Source: Anatilimnocola aggregata (GTDB lineage Bacteria; Planctomycetota; Planctomycetia; Pirellulales; Pirellulaceae). From it: a stretch of 64,000 bases of DNA. The notes below the pieces were generated by a model, which worked only from the letters and a program-made list of their open reading frames with translations, ran no database searches and had not been told where the DNA came from. Location of the stretch: contig NZ_CP036274.1 of the NCBI RefSeq assembly GCF_007747655.1, forward strand, positions 7,874,001 to 7,938,000, in the 5' to 3' direction. This document shows, piece by piece, positions 48,472-57,004 of this stretch. Position numbers and translations under genes: made by a program. The stretch's first letter is position 1. Every line of letters begins with the position of its first letter.

Positions 48472-49761
48472 ATGACTCACGCGACCCGTACATTCATTTC
48501 GCTGTTCGCTTTGCTCGCTACGGCTTCGTCCGCTCAGCAGCTGGCCGCGCAGAACTTTCAGCCCACCAATCAGCAACCGGCGGCCACGCAAGCGAATCCC
48601 CCTTCGCGCTACGCTCAAGCGGTTCCGCAGCAGTTGCCAGTTCAGGGGCCGGCGCAGCCAATTCAATCGCAGCCCCGGCAATCGGTCTATGGGCCGAATC
48701 CTGCATCTGCCGCGCCGAACCAGATTCAACCGGTCGCCCAAAATCAAGTTCAACCCGCTGGTGGGCAGCAACCCATTCGTCAGCCGGCTGCTGGCCAAGG
48801 CATACCTCTCCCTGGTCAAGGTAATCCGCTCAACGTGCCCAGGGCCGCGCTCGTTCCCGCTGGACCTATGCAGCCCGAATGGTACCCGCTTGCTCCCGAA
48901 GTACAGGAGTGGGTCGACCGCGTGCTGAAGCACTGGGAAGAACGGAGCGACAAGGTCAAGACACTGGAATGCAAGTTTCAAAAATGGGAATACGATCCGG
49001 CCTACATGCCCAATGAAACAGCTCGGCTGCAATTGTCGGGTCAACTTCACACGCTGCCGTTTCGCGCCTACTCCGCGGGGACCATCAAGTATGCTGCGCC
49101 GGACAAAGGACTCTTCAAGGTCGACGATTTGCAAACGATCACGCTGGGCAAGCCCGGCGAGAAGCATACTTACTTCAAACAGCCAGCTGAAAATGGCGAG
49201 CATTGGATCTGCGATGGCAAACGAGTTTTCGCCTTCGACTCGCGCAGCAAGCAAGTGATCGAGCAAGTCTTGCCGCCCGAGATGCAAGGCAAAGCGCTGG
49301 CCGATGGTCCGCTGCCTTTCATGTTCGGTGCCCGAGCCGAGACCATCAAAGCCCGCTATTGGATTCGTCCTCTGCAGGCCGACAGCAAAAATGAGTATTG
49401 CCTCGAAGCGGTTCCCAAATCGCGCCAGGATGCTGCCAACTTCAAGATGGTGCAGATTGTGCTCGATCACGAAGTTTATCTGCCGATTCGCATGCAAATC
49501 TTCGAGAGCGACTTCAGCCCGCAAAACCCCCATCGCACTGCCTATAAATTCGACAAACGGGTCGTGAACGACGAGAGTGCCATTGCCAATCTCCTCAATC
49601 CGCTAGGGCTGCCGATTCCCAATCCCTGGCATCGCGATTTCTTCGATGTGAAGACGCCAGCCGGTTGGAAGCGGATCGTCCAAAACCCCGAGGGTCCACC
49701 GCAGCCAGGACCGAACACCGCTGCTGTCCCTCCCCCAGGGCAAGTGCCTGCCAAGCGCTAA
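48472..49761 (+). CDS. Exported TIGR03009-type planctomycete protein
   Basis: A 429-residue protein with a signal peptide (about 1-26), then about 110 residues rich in Gln, Pro and Ala (linker), and a conserved domain from about 140 (EVQEWVDRVLKHWEERSDKV, LECKFQKWEYDPAY, HWICDGKRVFAFD). This matches the planctomycete-specific TIGR03009 group, which resembles the LolA fold. The linker suggests tethering through a cell-envelope layer. It is divergent from the large lipoprotein gene, which also has a LolA-like part. Confidence 0.82.
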   Translation: MTHATRTFISLFALLATASSAQQLAAQNFQPTNQQPAATQANPPSRYAQAVPQQLPVQGPAQPIQSQPRQSVYGPNPASAAPNQIQPVAQNQVQPAGGQQPIRQPAAGQGIPLPGQGNPLNVPRAALVPAGPMQPEWYPLAPEVQEWVDRVLKHWEERSDKVKTLECKFQKWEYDPAYMPNETARLQLSGQLHTLPFRAYSAGTIKYAAPDKGLFKVDDLQTITLGKPGEKHTYFKQPAENGEHWICDGKRVFAFDSRSKQVIEQVLPPEMQGKALADGPLPFMFGARAETIKARYWIRPLQADSKNEYCLEAVPKSRQDAANFKMVQIVLDHEVYLPIRMQIFESDFSPQNPHRTAYKFDKRVVNDESAIANLLNPLGLPIPNPWHRDFFDVKTPAGWKRIVQNPEGPPQPGPNTAAVPPPGQVPAKR

Positions 49762-49837
49762 GGCTACCGTGATGCGGCGAAGTGACTAAATTCGCCTTCA
49801 CAAAAGAGCGATTGCCGTCCAACAGCGGGCTCATTGT

Positions 49838-50091
49838 TCAACACCCCCCTTTTGCGGTCGTCAACTGCAAGCTGTTTCGCTGCCACGAATTGCGCCCAAC
49901 TTGCCAATTCTGAAATCATCCTCTTTGTTGATTAATCTCGGCGGCACCCTTCGCCGCCGTTTCTGAATTCCTAGGAACGTCGCCAAGCGGTTCTTCGCGA
50001 CGACACAATGCTCCCGCCGCGCAGGCGCGCTACTTCCGCCGGGCGGCCAAACAGCTGATTGCATCATTAACAACTGTTGATCAATTGTCAA
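49838..50091 (-). ncRNA. Repeat element B, candidate structured RNA with its own promoter
   Basis: The second copy of the element at 30.8-31.6 kb, here compact. On the minus strand a promoter (50091-50063) is followed by CTGTTTGGCCGCCCGG, a GCGACG/CGTCGC hairpin (50002-49978), a GCCGCC/GGCGGC hairpin (49958-49940), and the 95-base block bounded by ATCAACA and TGTTGA (49932-49838). A transcript of about 210-220 bases is implied. No frame is kept between the two copies apart from a short SAVWxPGG stretch near the 5' end, so RNA is more likely than protein. Confidence 0.5.
50063..50091 (-). promoter_or_regulatory. Candidate promoter of element B
   Basis: Minus strand TTGACA (50091-50086), a 17-base spacer, AATGAT (50068-50063). 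Position relative to the conserved CTGTTTGGC matches copy A. Confidence 0.5.
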
Positions 50092-50274
50092 TCATCTGCC
50101 AACAACATTTTTGTGCTATACGGCCCAGGCGATCCGAGCAGCCACAGCCATTTTCCGTATTCTGTCGCCATGCTCAAATTCTGTTTGAGTCACGTCGTCC
50201 CGGACCACACCCTGCAAAAAAGATCGGCGGTACGGAACTTAGGGACTGAGAAGCTACCTGCGGAAACAGCAGCC

Positions 50275-50736
50275 ATGGAATACGCCATCCGACTTGAGCA
50301 GCAGACTGGTCACCCGTTGGCGGTGGTGCGGCGGCGTGCGAGCAGAGCACAGTTCCCTCAGGTGGTTCCGGATGCGTGCGGCACGGTGTGGAAAGTGGTT
50401 CGCGCTCAGCAGATTCCGGGGGCAGGTCGACATGTGGCGGTTTACTTAGACAATGTGGTCAACCTGGAAGTCGGTGTCGAAGTGGAGGCCACCTTTGGTG
50501 GCCACGGCGAAGTCATTCGCTCCGCGACACCCGCCGGGCTCGTGGCCAGCACGACTCACTACGGGCCGTATGGCCAATTGGCTCAAGCGCATCAGGCACT
50601 GCAGGAGTGGTGTAGGAAAAATGGCCATGCGATGCTAGGACCCTGTTGGGAGATTTACGGTCACTGGCAAGATGCATGGAATACCGATCCAACTCAGATC
50701 GTCACGGAAGTCTGTTGTCTGCTTAAGGCGAGTTGA
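50275..50736 (+). CDS. GyrI-like / effector-binding domain protein
   Basis: A 153-residue protein predicted to bind small molecules. The domain shows two similar halves: PLAVVRRRASRAQFPQVV with GTVWKVVRAQQ, then ASTTHYGPYGQLAQAHQAL with PCWEIYGHW near the C-terminus. The HYGPYxxL and WEIYGHW elements are typical of the GyrI/SOUL-like family related to AraC-type effector domains. I start at the ATG at 50275 because upstream codons lack similarity. Possible role in drug or metabolite binding. Confidence 0.75.
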   Translation: MEYAIRLEQQTGHPLAVVRRRASRAQFPQVVPDACGTVWKVVRAQQIPGAGRHVAVYLDNVVNLEVGVEVEATFGGHGEVIRSATPAGLVASTTHYGPYGQLAQAHQALQEWCRKNGHAMLGPCWEIYGHWQDAWNTDPTQIVTEVCCLLKAS

Positions 50737-50773
50737 AGAACCAATCGTTAAGACAAATGGAGCCAGCTGAACA

Positions 50774-51313
50774 GTGTTCGATGTCACGACCATCCCGATG
50801 AAGCAGTTCTCACTGCAGTGGAGGCTGACTGATCCGAAGTACCGCGTGTTGCCGCAGGTCCATCTTGAACAAATCAAGCCTCTTGATGAGGGATCTGCCA
50901 AGCGACTGTTTGACTTCGCCCAACCCTGGTTCAACGAACTGCCATTCACCCAGGGAAACTTCACTAATGTCGCCTCCATGCCGACGAATGTACAGAGCGA
51001 TCAAGAGATTCGACTGGTCCGCAAATGGCTCTATCTGCGCGAAGTCTCGTTCCAGCGCCGCGTACTCCTCTCGTGGAACGGGACGGTAGCTGCGATGTCA
51101 ACGTGGAAGATCGTTGTCAAATACTGGGACGCACTTTGGTACCCAGGTTCAGATGACTTGGTGGCGTTTGACGAATCGCTTTCCTGGGCATTATTTCTAT
51201 TTCATGAAGAAGTAGCATTTTTTTGCAATGCACCCAGTCCAAGCCAACCGTCCTCGAACCTAAGCGTTCCCTGCCGAAAAAGCATGTCACAATCTGCCGA
51301 TCTTTACGCCTAG
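50774..51313 (+). CDS. Hypothetical protein
   Basis: A 179-residue soluble protein starting with GTG; an ATG at codon 9 is an alternative. Trp- and Phe-rich, with DLVAFDESLSWALFLFHEEVAFF (about 133-155) as the most distinctive stretch. No signal peptide or membrane helix. It lies 37 bases after the GyrI-like gene. Family not recognised. Confidence 0.55.
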   Translation: MFDVTTIPMKQFSLQWRLTDPKYRVLPQVHLEQIKPLDEGSAKRLFDFAQPWFNELPFTQGNFTNVASMPTNVQSDQEIRLVRKWLYLREVSFQRRVLLSWNGTVAAMSTWKIVVKYWDALWYPGSDDLVAFDESLSWALFLFHEEVAFFCNAPSPSQPSSNLSVPCRKSMSQSADLYA

Positions 51314-51711
51314 AGCAGCGGCACCACCTGTTCCTAACTCGTGGTTGCCGGTGGACGGCTTCCGGCAGTCGATCGTTCCCTAGTACCCTACTGCGCCGGA
51401 TTGCATTCGCGCGGCAAATCGTTATCGTAACTCCAACGCGCGATTAGTGATGCGAACAAGTGATAGCTCTCGTTACTGCACTGCCCGGCAGCAGCCGCTA
51501 TCAGCCAATTGGGTGAGAAATCGGAAGCAAGCATTCGAGCCACTGCCAGCAGTCGCACGGGTTGTGCGGTAGCGGAGCGGGAGCTTGGATTGTTTAGCCG
51601 AGCGATGCCGACATTGCCAACAGCGCCTGCGTTTTGCCTTGGCCCGAGCCTTTTCGTTGGCCGGCAGAATCGCGGCCGCCTATTGTGGTAGCGGCGGAAG
51701 GAACTGACATC
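51314..51711. other. Upstream region of the T6SS-like locus
   Basis: About 400 bases without a supported gene. The frame of tssK is open over the last 78 bases but lacks similarity there. A promoter for the locus should lie here; I could not assign one. Confidence 0.4.
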
Positions 51712-53181
51712 ATGCGCAATCAACCGGTCTACTGGTACGAAGGAATGTTCCTTCGCCCCCAGCATTTCCAAGCCGCCGAGCGGTATTGGAACGAGTTGAT
51801 TGATGTCTCGGAGCAGATCGACCATCCGTATTATTACGGCGTTCGTTCCATTTCTGTCAGCCGCCCCGCCATCGCCAACAACCAGTTTCAAATCACCCTG
51901 TTACAGGCGCGCCTCAAAGACGGCACCATCGTCAATCTGGAAGCCGGGCAAGATCCTGACCGGCTCGATCTGAAGGATTCGCTCAGCGGCAAGACCATCG
52001 ACACGGTGAACCTAACCGAAGCTTTTGAAAAAGAAGCGAAGGTGCGCGTGTTCCTCGCTGTGCCCCGGCTGATGCTCGGGCGAAAAAATGCCGGCACGAA
52101 AGAGTCGGCCGATGCCCGCTACGCCATCGACCTCAAGAGCATTCAAGACGAAAACGAAGGTGGCAATGATCAGGAAGTGGAGTTTCGCGGCCTGAACATT
52201 CGGTTAATGCTCTCGACGCAGAACTTAACCGGCTACGAAGTGCTCCCCATCGGCCAGGTGAAGCGCGCTGGCGGGCAAGCATCCGCACCGGAACTTGATG
52301 CCGAATACATTCCGCCGCTGATTGCCATTGAATCGTGGCCGCCGCTGAGCCGCGATATCATCCGCGTCATATACGACCGCATCGGCGAGAGCATTAACGT
52401 GCTGGCCGAACAGTTGTCCGATTTGGACGTGGCGCTGGCTTCCTCCGATCCGCTTGATATCAAGCGCGTGATGATTCTCATGCGCTTGAACGAAGCCTAT
52501 TCGGTGATCGGCAGTCAGACGTTCGCCTCGGGCGTTCATCCGTACGCCGCGTATGTCGAACTCTGCCGCGTCGTCGGTCAACTGGCGACGTTCGGTCCCA
52601 ATCGTAAGCCGCCGGAATTTCCCCGCTACGATCACGACAATTTGTACTACGTCTTCAAGTGGTTGAAGGACCAGATCGAAGCGCTGCTGGAAGCAATCCC
52701 CAAAGCGGGCTTTGTGCAGCGATATTTCATTGGCTCCGGGCAGGGTTTGCAAGTCAGCTTGGAACCGCAATGGCTGGCCGAAGGTTGGAACTGGTACATC
52801 GGCGTGAATCGGGGTTCCCTCTCAGAAACCGAATGCCGCGAACTGCTAAAGCCGGGGTCGGCGAATCTCGACTGGAAGTTCGGCAGTGCGACGATGGTCG
52901 ACTTCTACCGCCGCAATTTTCACCGCGGCGTGTGGCTGGAAGAAGTGACGCAAACGCCGCGAATTTTGCCATCCAAGGGTCCGTGGTTGTACTATGCCGT
53001 AAAGCGGGACAACGAAGCCTGGCAGTACGTGCATAAAGAACAATCGCTGGCCATGCGCCTCAATACCCATTTAATCCGTAATCTCGATTCGCTCCAGGGC
53101 AAGCGGGACCTGGTCGTTTCGGTGCGCGGTCAGAGCGTTATTTTGCAATTTGCACTGTTTGCGGTCGCCCCTTTCAAATAA
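51712..53181 (+). CDS. tssK: Type VI secretion baseplate protein TssK
   Basis: A 489-residue TssK (ImpJ/VasE) protein, which in T6SS links the baseplate to the membrane complex. The N-terminus has the family hallmark VYWYEGMFLRPQHFQAAERYW. Later segments YIPPLIAIESWPPL, FKWLKDQIEALLEAIPK and DWKFGSATMVDFYRRNFHRGV fit the stalk and head domains. GGAAGGAAC precedes the ATG. It is the first gene of the cluster and is followed by tssL after 87 bases. Confidence 0.93.
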   Translation: MRNQPVYWYEGMFLRPQHFQAAERYWNELIDVSEQIDHPYYYGVRSISVSRPAIANNQFQITLLQARLKDGTIVNLEAGQDPDRLDLKDSLSGKTIDTVNLTEAFEKEAKVRVFLAVPRLMLGRKNAGTKESADARYAIDLKSIQDENEGGNDQEVEFRGLNIRLMLSTQNLTGYEVLPIGQVKRAGGQASAPELDAEYIPPLIAIESWPPLSRDIIRVIYDRIGESINVLAEQLSDLDVALASSDPLDIKRVMILMRLNEAYSVIGSQTFASGVHPYAAYVELCRVVGQLATFGPNRKPPEFPRYDHDNLYYVFKWLKDQIEALLEAIPKAGFVQRYFIGSGQGLQVSLEPQWLAEGWNWYIGVNRGSLSETECRELLKPGSANLDWKFGSATMVDFYRRNFHRGVWLEEVTQTPRILPSKGPWLYYAVKRDNEAWQYVHKEQSLAMRLNTHLIRNLDSLQGKRDLVVSVRGQSVILQFALFAVAPFK

Positions 53182-53268
53182 CGGCCGCCGAAAGTCATTT
53201 TCCCAACTTGTGAGTGATAGCTGCAACCCAGACTTGGCGATCTCGACCCTGCATCAGGTTTTTCCGTT

Positions 53269-53922
53269 ATGAGCCCTCGCTTCGCCAAAGCCGTCGACCC
53301 CGTGTTCGCCTACGTCCTCGATTTGATGGACCGGATCGACCGTGGCCAGAAATTGAATCCGCCCGACGAAAAGGTGCGCATCAGTGGCTTGCTGCAAACG
53401 GCGGGAACTCACCTGAGCGAAGCGGAAGAATGGTCGCGGTTTGCGAAGTATGCCCTGGTTGCCTGGATCGACTCGGAACTGGCAACGATTCGGGAATGGG
53501 AGGGGCGCGATTGGTGGCTCGCCAACTCGCTGGAAATTGATTACCACGGCCAAGGCCTGGCCAACGTCGACTTTTTCGCGCGGGCGCGCGAAGCGGGCAT
53601 GCTCGCCAATAAAGACGCGTTGGAAGTCTTCTACATCTGCGTGATCCTCGGCTTTCGCGGTTTCTATGAGAACGCGAATACCGAAGACCGGATGCGAATC
53701 ATCGATGCGTTGCAGTTGCCGCCCGATTTGAAGTCGTGGACCAAGCGACAAGCCCAGGCGATTCGGCTGCAGCAAGAGCGCCCTGCCATTAGCGATACCA
53801 GTCGGCCAGCCGATGTGGCTCCCCCGCTGGACGGCAAACAGATGTTACTTGGTACCGCAGTGCTGCTCGCGATTGTCGCGGCCATCTGCTTGCCCATGAT
53901 TTGGATCATGCTGAAGCTGTAG
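53269..53922 (+). CDS. tssL: Type VI secretion membrane-complex protein TssL (DotU)
   Basis: A 217-residue protein of the DotU/TssL family: a cytoplasmic helical domain (about 1-160, with EEWSRFAKYALVAWIDSELA and YICVILGFRGFYEN) and one C-terminal membrane helix (about 191-213). No OmpA/peptidoglycan-binding domain is attached. It ends nine bases before tssM starts, so the two are co-translated. TssL normally pairs with TssM in the membrane complex. Confidence 0.9.
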   Translation: MSPRFAKAVDPVFAYVLDLMDRIDRGQKLNPPDEKVRISGLLQTAGTHLSEAEEWSRFAKYALVAWIDSELATIREWEGRDWWLANSLEIDYHGQGLANVDFFARAREAGMLANKDALEVFYICVILGFRGFYENANTEDRMRIIDALQLPPDLKSWTKRQAQAIRLQQERPAISDTSRPADVAPPLDGKQMLLGTAVLLAIVAAICLPMIWIMLKL

Positions 53923-53930
53923 GAATCGTC

Positions 53931-55652
53931 ATGCGCACGTTGCTCGACATCATCAGCTATCCGTTTCAACTGATTTTCCTTGCGCCCGCAGCGCTCCTGG
54001 GTGCGCCGCGCTGGCTCAAGAGCTTGAGCGTAGCGACCCGCGTGGCGCTCGTCGTGTTCGTGTTCATGCTGCTATTCACAGCATTCTCGGCCGCGTATTA
54101 CCTGCTCGGTTTTCAAGGGCGCGAAGCTCCGGACGTTCTCACCTGGGCGCGCAAGTCGTTCATTCCGCCGCTGGTTCTCACTTTCCTCACGCCGCCGGTC
54201 GTTTACCTGGCTGTGCGCTTCTGGCTCGAAGGCCAGGTCTCGCGCTTTCCCGATATCGACGCAGCTTGGAAAGAAGGCGTTGAAGAGTTGGAAAAAGCGG
54301 GCGTTTCGTTGACGAACACGCCGATCTTTTTGATCCTCGGCCTGCGTGACGAACGGAACGTGCGAGCGCTGATGCGGTCGACGGGCATCAAATACGCAGT
54401 GCAAGGTGTGCCGGAAGGGAACAAGCCGATCCACTTCTACGCCGCCATCGACGAAAAAATCTCCGGTAGCGAAGAGCGATTAAACGCGGTCTACATTTTT
54501 GCCGTCGATGCCTGCCGGTCGAGTAAATTGCATCTGCTGGGGCTTTCCGATTCGCTTCGCTCGCGCGCCACGGTCGACGATACGGTGCGGGCCGATTCGC
54601 TGCGGGGCACCATGCTTGGCGGCCACGGCGGCGGGGGTAGCGGTGGAGGTGATGTCTCTCGCGGCACCAGCGTGGGGAGCAGTGCTCCAGCAGATCCCAT
54701 GCGCGGCACGATTGTCGGTGGCGGTGCTGGCCAACCGGTAAGTAGTGCCACGATGTCTCGCGCGCAAATGAGCGGCACGATGATGCCTGGTGGCGGCGGT
54801 TCCCATTCAATGCTGCCGCAGGAAAGCGGGATGGGTTCGGCTGTGGCGGTGCTGTCGAAGGCCGAAGCCGCCTATCAAGGAGCACGGCTCGAGTACCTCT
54901 GCCATTTGATCTCTCGGAGCCGCGAACCGCTTTGCCCGCTCAATGGAGTGCTGATGGTCACTCCCTTTCAGCTGCTGCGGCGCGGCGATGAACAGTGCCG
55001 TCAGTTGGCGCAAGCAGTGCGCGAAGACTTGCGCCTGGTTCAAATGGGAACTCGCCTGCGCTGTTCGGTGGTGTCGCTGATTGGCGGCATGGAGCACGAA
55101 CGGGGCTTTTTGGAACTCATTCGCCGCGTGGGCTCGACCCGCGCCCGCGATCAACGCCTGGGTAGCAGCTTTAAAACGTGGAATCCGGCGACGATCGAAC
55201 GGCTGCAATCGATGGCCGTGCATGCCTGCGGCGCGTTCGAAGACAACATCTACAGCCTGTTCAAAGAAGAAGATGGCTACAACAAGGCCGGCAACGACAA
55301 GCTTTATAGCTTGATCTGCAAGACGCGCGGCAAGTTCATCGAAAGCTTGGAATACTTCCTCACCGATGCCTTCGCCTTGCAGGATATTCGCGAGACCGAC
55401 GGCTCGCGCCCCATGCTCTTCAGCGGTTGCTATTTTGCCGCGACGGGCGAAGTCGAAGGTGCGACTGGCTTCATTAAGAGCCTGTTCGACCAGAAGCTGT
55501 ACCTCATCGAACAAGATAACCTGCAATGGACCGAGTCGGCGATTCGTGATGACGCGAACTATCAAAGCTGGGCGCGGCTCGGCATGCTGGCGAGTGGCCT
55601 GCTCGTCCTCACGCTGATTGCGGTAGTAATTTACGCGACCCTGAATAAGTAG
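53931..55652 (+). CDS. tssM: Short TssM/IcmF-like protein without P-loop or periplasmic domain
   Basis: A 573-residue protein with two N-terminal membrane helices (about 33-59, 78-99), a cytoplasmic domain, and a third helix at the extreme C-terminus (about 548-570). This is the TssM topology up to helix three, after which canonical TssM (about 1100-1200 aa) has a large periplasmic domain that is absent here. At the nucleotide-binding position (normally LGxxGxGKT) it reads PIFLILGLRDERNVRAL, so Walker A is missing. A Gly/Ser-rich linker (about 205-285) contains repeated RGT or SGT units. AGGA precedes the ATG. Identity rests on topology, the PIFLILG segment and the neighbours tssK and tssL. 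Confidence 0.8.
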   Translation: MRTLLDIISYPFQLIFLAPAALLGAPRWLKSLSVATRVALVVFVFMLLFTAFSAAYYLLGFQGREAPDVLTWARKSFIPPLVLTFLTPPVVYLAVRFWLEGQVSRFPDIDAAWKEGVEELEKAGVSLTNTPIFLILGLRDERNVRALMRSTGIKYAVQGVPEGNKPIHFYAAIDEKISGSEERLNAVYIFAVDACRSSKLHLLGLSDSLRSRATVDDTVRADSLRGTMLGGHGGGGSGGGDVSRGTSVGSSAPADPMRGTIVGGGAGQPVSSATMSRAQMSGTMMPGGGGSHSMLPQESGMGSAVAVLSKAEAAYQGARLEYLCHLISRSREPLCPLNGVLMVTPFQLLRRGDEQCRQLAQAVREDLRLVQMGTRLRCSVVSLIGGMEHERGFLELIRRVGSTRARDQRLGSSFKTWNPATIERLQSMAVHACGAFEDNIYSLFKEEDGYNKAGNDKLYSLICKTRGKFIESLEYFLTDAFALQDIRETDGSRPMLFSGCYFAATGEVEGATGFIKSLFDQKLYLIEQDNLQWTESAIRDDANYQSWARLGMLASGLLVLTLIAVVIYATLNK

Positions 55653-55660
55653 ATTGGCTT

Positions 55661-55683
55661 AATTCGCCGCTGAGGCGAATTTT
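55661..55683 (+). terminator. Weak hairpin after tssM
   Basis: AATTCGCC (55661-55668) pairs with GGCGAATT (55674-55681) around a five-base loop and is followed by only TTG. It may attenuate transcription between tssM and the downstream genes. Confidence 0.4.
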
Positions 55684-55779
55684 GTTGCTGGTCGCCTTTA
55701 CGCCAGCACCGCGGCTAGACACGATAGGGCCTGTTTAATTTGGTGAGGTTGTTTGCGAAAGGCTGGAGAGGTTCTGCCG

Positions 55780-56196
55780 ATGCCCAATCCTGCTGACCCG
55801 CTGCGTCCGGAGCGCGAAGAGGAAGTTACCTCGCAGCCCGCGGAACCTGCCGCTGATGAAGAGGGCGTTGAAGAAGCGGGGGCCGAGCCCGAGTTTCTGA
55901 GCCAGGTAATGAACCAAACTCTGGCCGGTTTGACCTCGACACGCGAGCTCAACCCCAAGTTGGATGCAGCCCTGCTCGACGTCGCCCGGCAATATCCGGG
56001 CGAAAGCCTGTCGCTCGATCCGGTGGCCATCGAACTGATCGCCGCCAGCCTGCGCGTGCAATTTCCGGCCATTGCCCAGCGCGAACCGCTCTTGCGGCGC
56101 ATGAGCCTGTGGGTCGCCGAATCGGTGCTCGCCGATCCCGCTGCGCGGCATCGCTTGGCGGAACTATGGGCCCGCTTGGGAGAGGCCGTGCAATGA
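55780..56196 (+). CDS. Unknown acidic protein of the T6SS-like locus
   Basis: A 138-residue protein. The first 40 residues are acidic and Pro/Glu-rich, probably disordered. The rest is helical (FLSQVMNQTLAGLTSTREL, LDAALLDVARQYPG, RRMSLWVAESVLADPAARHRLAELWARL). AGAGG lies eight bases upstream of the ATG. The stop overlaps the ATG of the sigma-factor gene by four bases (ATGA). Translational coupling suggests it may control the sigma factor, for example as an anti-sigma or adaptor; this is inference. Confidence 0.65.
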   Translation: MPNPADPLRPEREEEVTSQPAEPAADEEGVEEAGAEPEFLSQVMNQTLAGLTSTRELNPKLDAALLDVARQYPGESLSLDPVAIELIAASLRVQFPAIAQREPLLRRMSLWVAESVLADPAARHRLAELWARLGEAVQ

Positions 56197-56894
56197 CCTC
56201 GTCCCGCCTGACATCCGATCAATTGGTCTTTGCCAATCAAGGATTGGTTCGCGCGATTGCTCGCGGTATTCATCGCAGCTTGCCGCCATTCATGGAACTC
56301 GACGATTTAATCTCCTACGGCCAACTGGGGTTGATGCAGGCCGCGCAGGATTTTGATGCCGATCGTGGGGTACAGTTTTCGACCTTCGCCTACCATCGCA
56401 TTCGGGGTGCGATTCTTGATGGCACGCAGCAGATGGCCTTCTTCCGCCGCTTCACTCCCAGCCGACAGCAATACGAACGGATGGCTAACGATACGCTGGC
56501 CACGAATGCTGCCGATTCGGCTGGCGAAAATTCGTCCGCCACGTCCGACCAGGCCTCGTGGCTGCAAGATTCGAGCGCGCAGCTGGCCGTCGTGTTTCTG
56601 CTCAGTCACAGTGCCGAAGATGGGCGCGAGTCGCCTCACTTGGAAGACACCGCTGCGCGTGCGCCCATTCAGGGCCTGCTCGATGACGAATTGAAAGACA
56701 AGCTGCACGCGCTGATTGCCGAACTTCCGGAAGAAGCGCGCTCGCTACTGCAGGGCGCCTATTTCGAAGGGCTCACCCTTAAAGAAGCCGGCGAACGACT
56801 CGGCATCAGTAAGGCCTGGGCCAGTCGCTTGCATGCTCGCGCGCTCGGTCAATTAGCCCGCGGCCTGCGCCGCATGCAAGTTGCGGACGAGTAA
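56193..56894 (+). CDS. Sigma-70 family factor (group 3, FliA/SigB-like) in the T6SS-like locus
   Basis: A 233-residue sigma factor. Region 2 is clear: ANQGLVRAIARGIHRSLPPFMELDDLISYGQLGLMQAAQDFD and FSTFAYHRIRGAILDG (both across about 10-77). Region 3 follows near FFRRFTPSRQQYER. Region 4 is LLQGAYFEGLTLKEAGERLGISKAWASRLHARAL (about 185-218). No region 1.1 is present. Size and motifs fit the flagellar/general-stress group. No flagellar genes are near, so its targets may be the secretion genes around it. Coupled by ATGA to the preceding gene. Confidence 0.88.
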   Translation: MTSSRLTSDQLVFANQGLVRAIARGIHRSLPPFMELDDLISYGQLGLMQAAQDFDADRGVQFSTFAYHRIRGAILDGTQQMAFFRRFTPSRQQYERMANDTLATNAADSAGENSSATSDQASWLQDSSAQLAVVFLLSHSAEDGRESPHLEDTAARAPIQGLLDDELKDKLHALIAELPEEARSLLQGAYFEGLTLKEAGERLGISKAWASRLHARALGQLARGLRRMQVADE

Positions 56895-57004
56895 TGCAGT
56901 GCATTTTGGTTTGGTTACCACTGCAAAATACCTTTGACAGGCCGACGCTCCTCGCCGAAAATCGCGCATCCTGCGACTTCGCTGCGTAAGAGAGGAACCG
57001 TCTC

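Larger units (their letters stand above)
49762..50274. other. Intergenic region holding repeat element B
   Basis: About 510 bases. Element B occupies 49838-50091. The frame of the next gene is open into this region, but that part has no protein-family resemblance. Confidence 0.6.

Noticed and set aside
49861-50091. 76-codon minus-strand frame within element B
   Set aside because: Copy A shares only a short SAVWxPGG stretch and then loses the frame, so the conserved signal is better explained as RNA or DNA structure.
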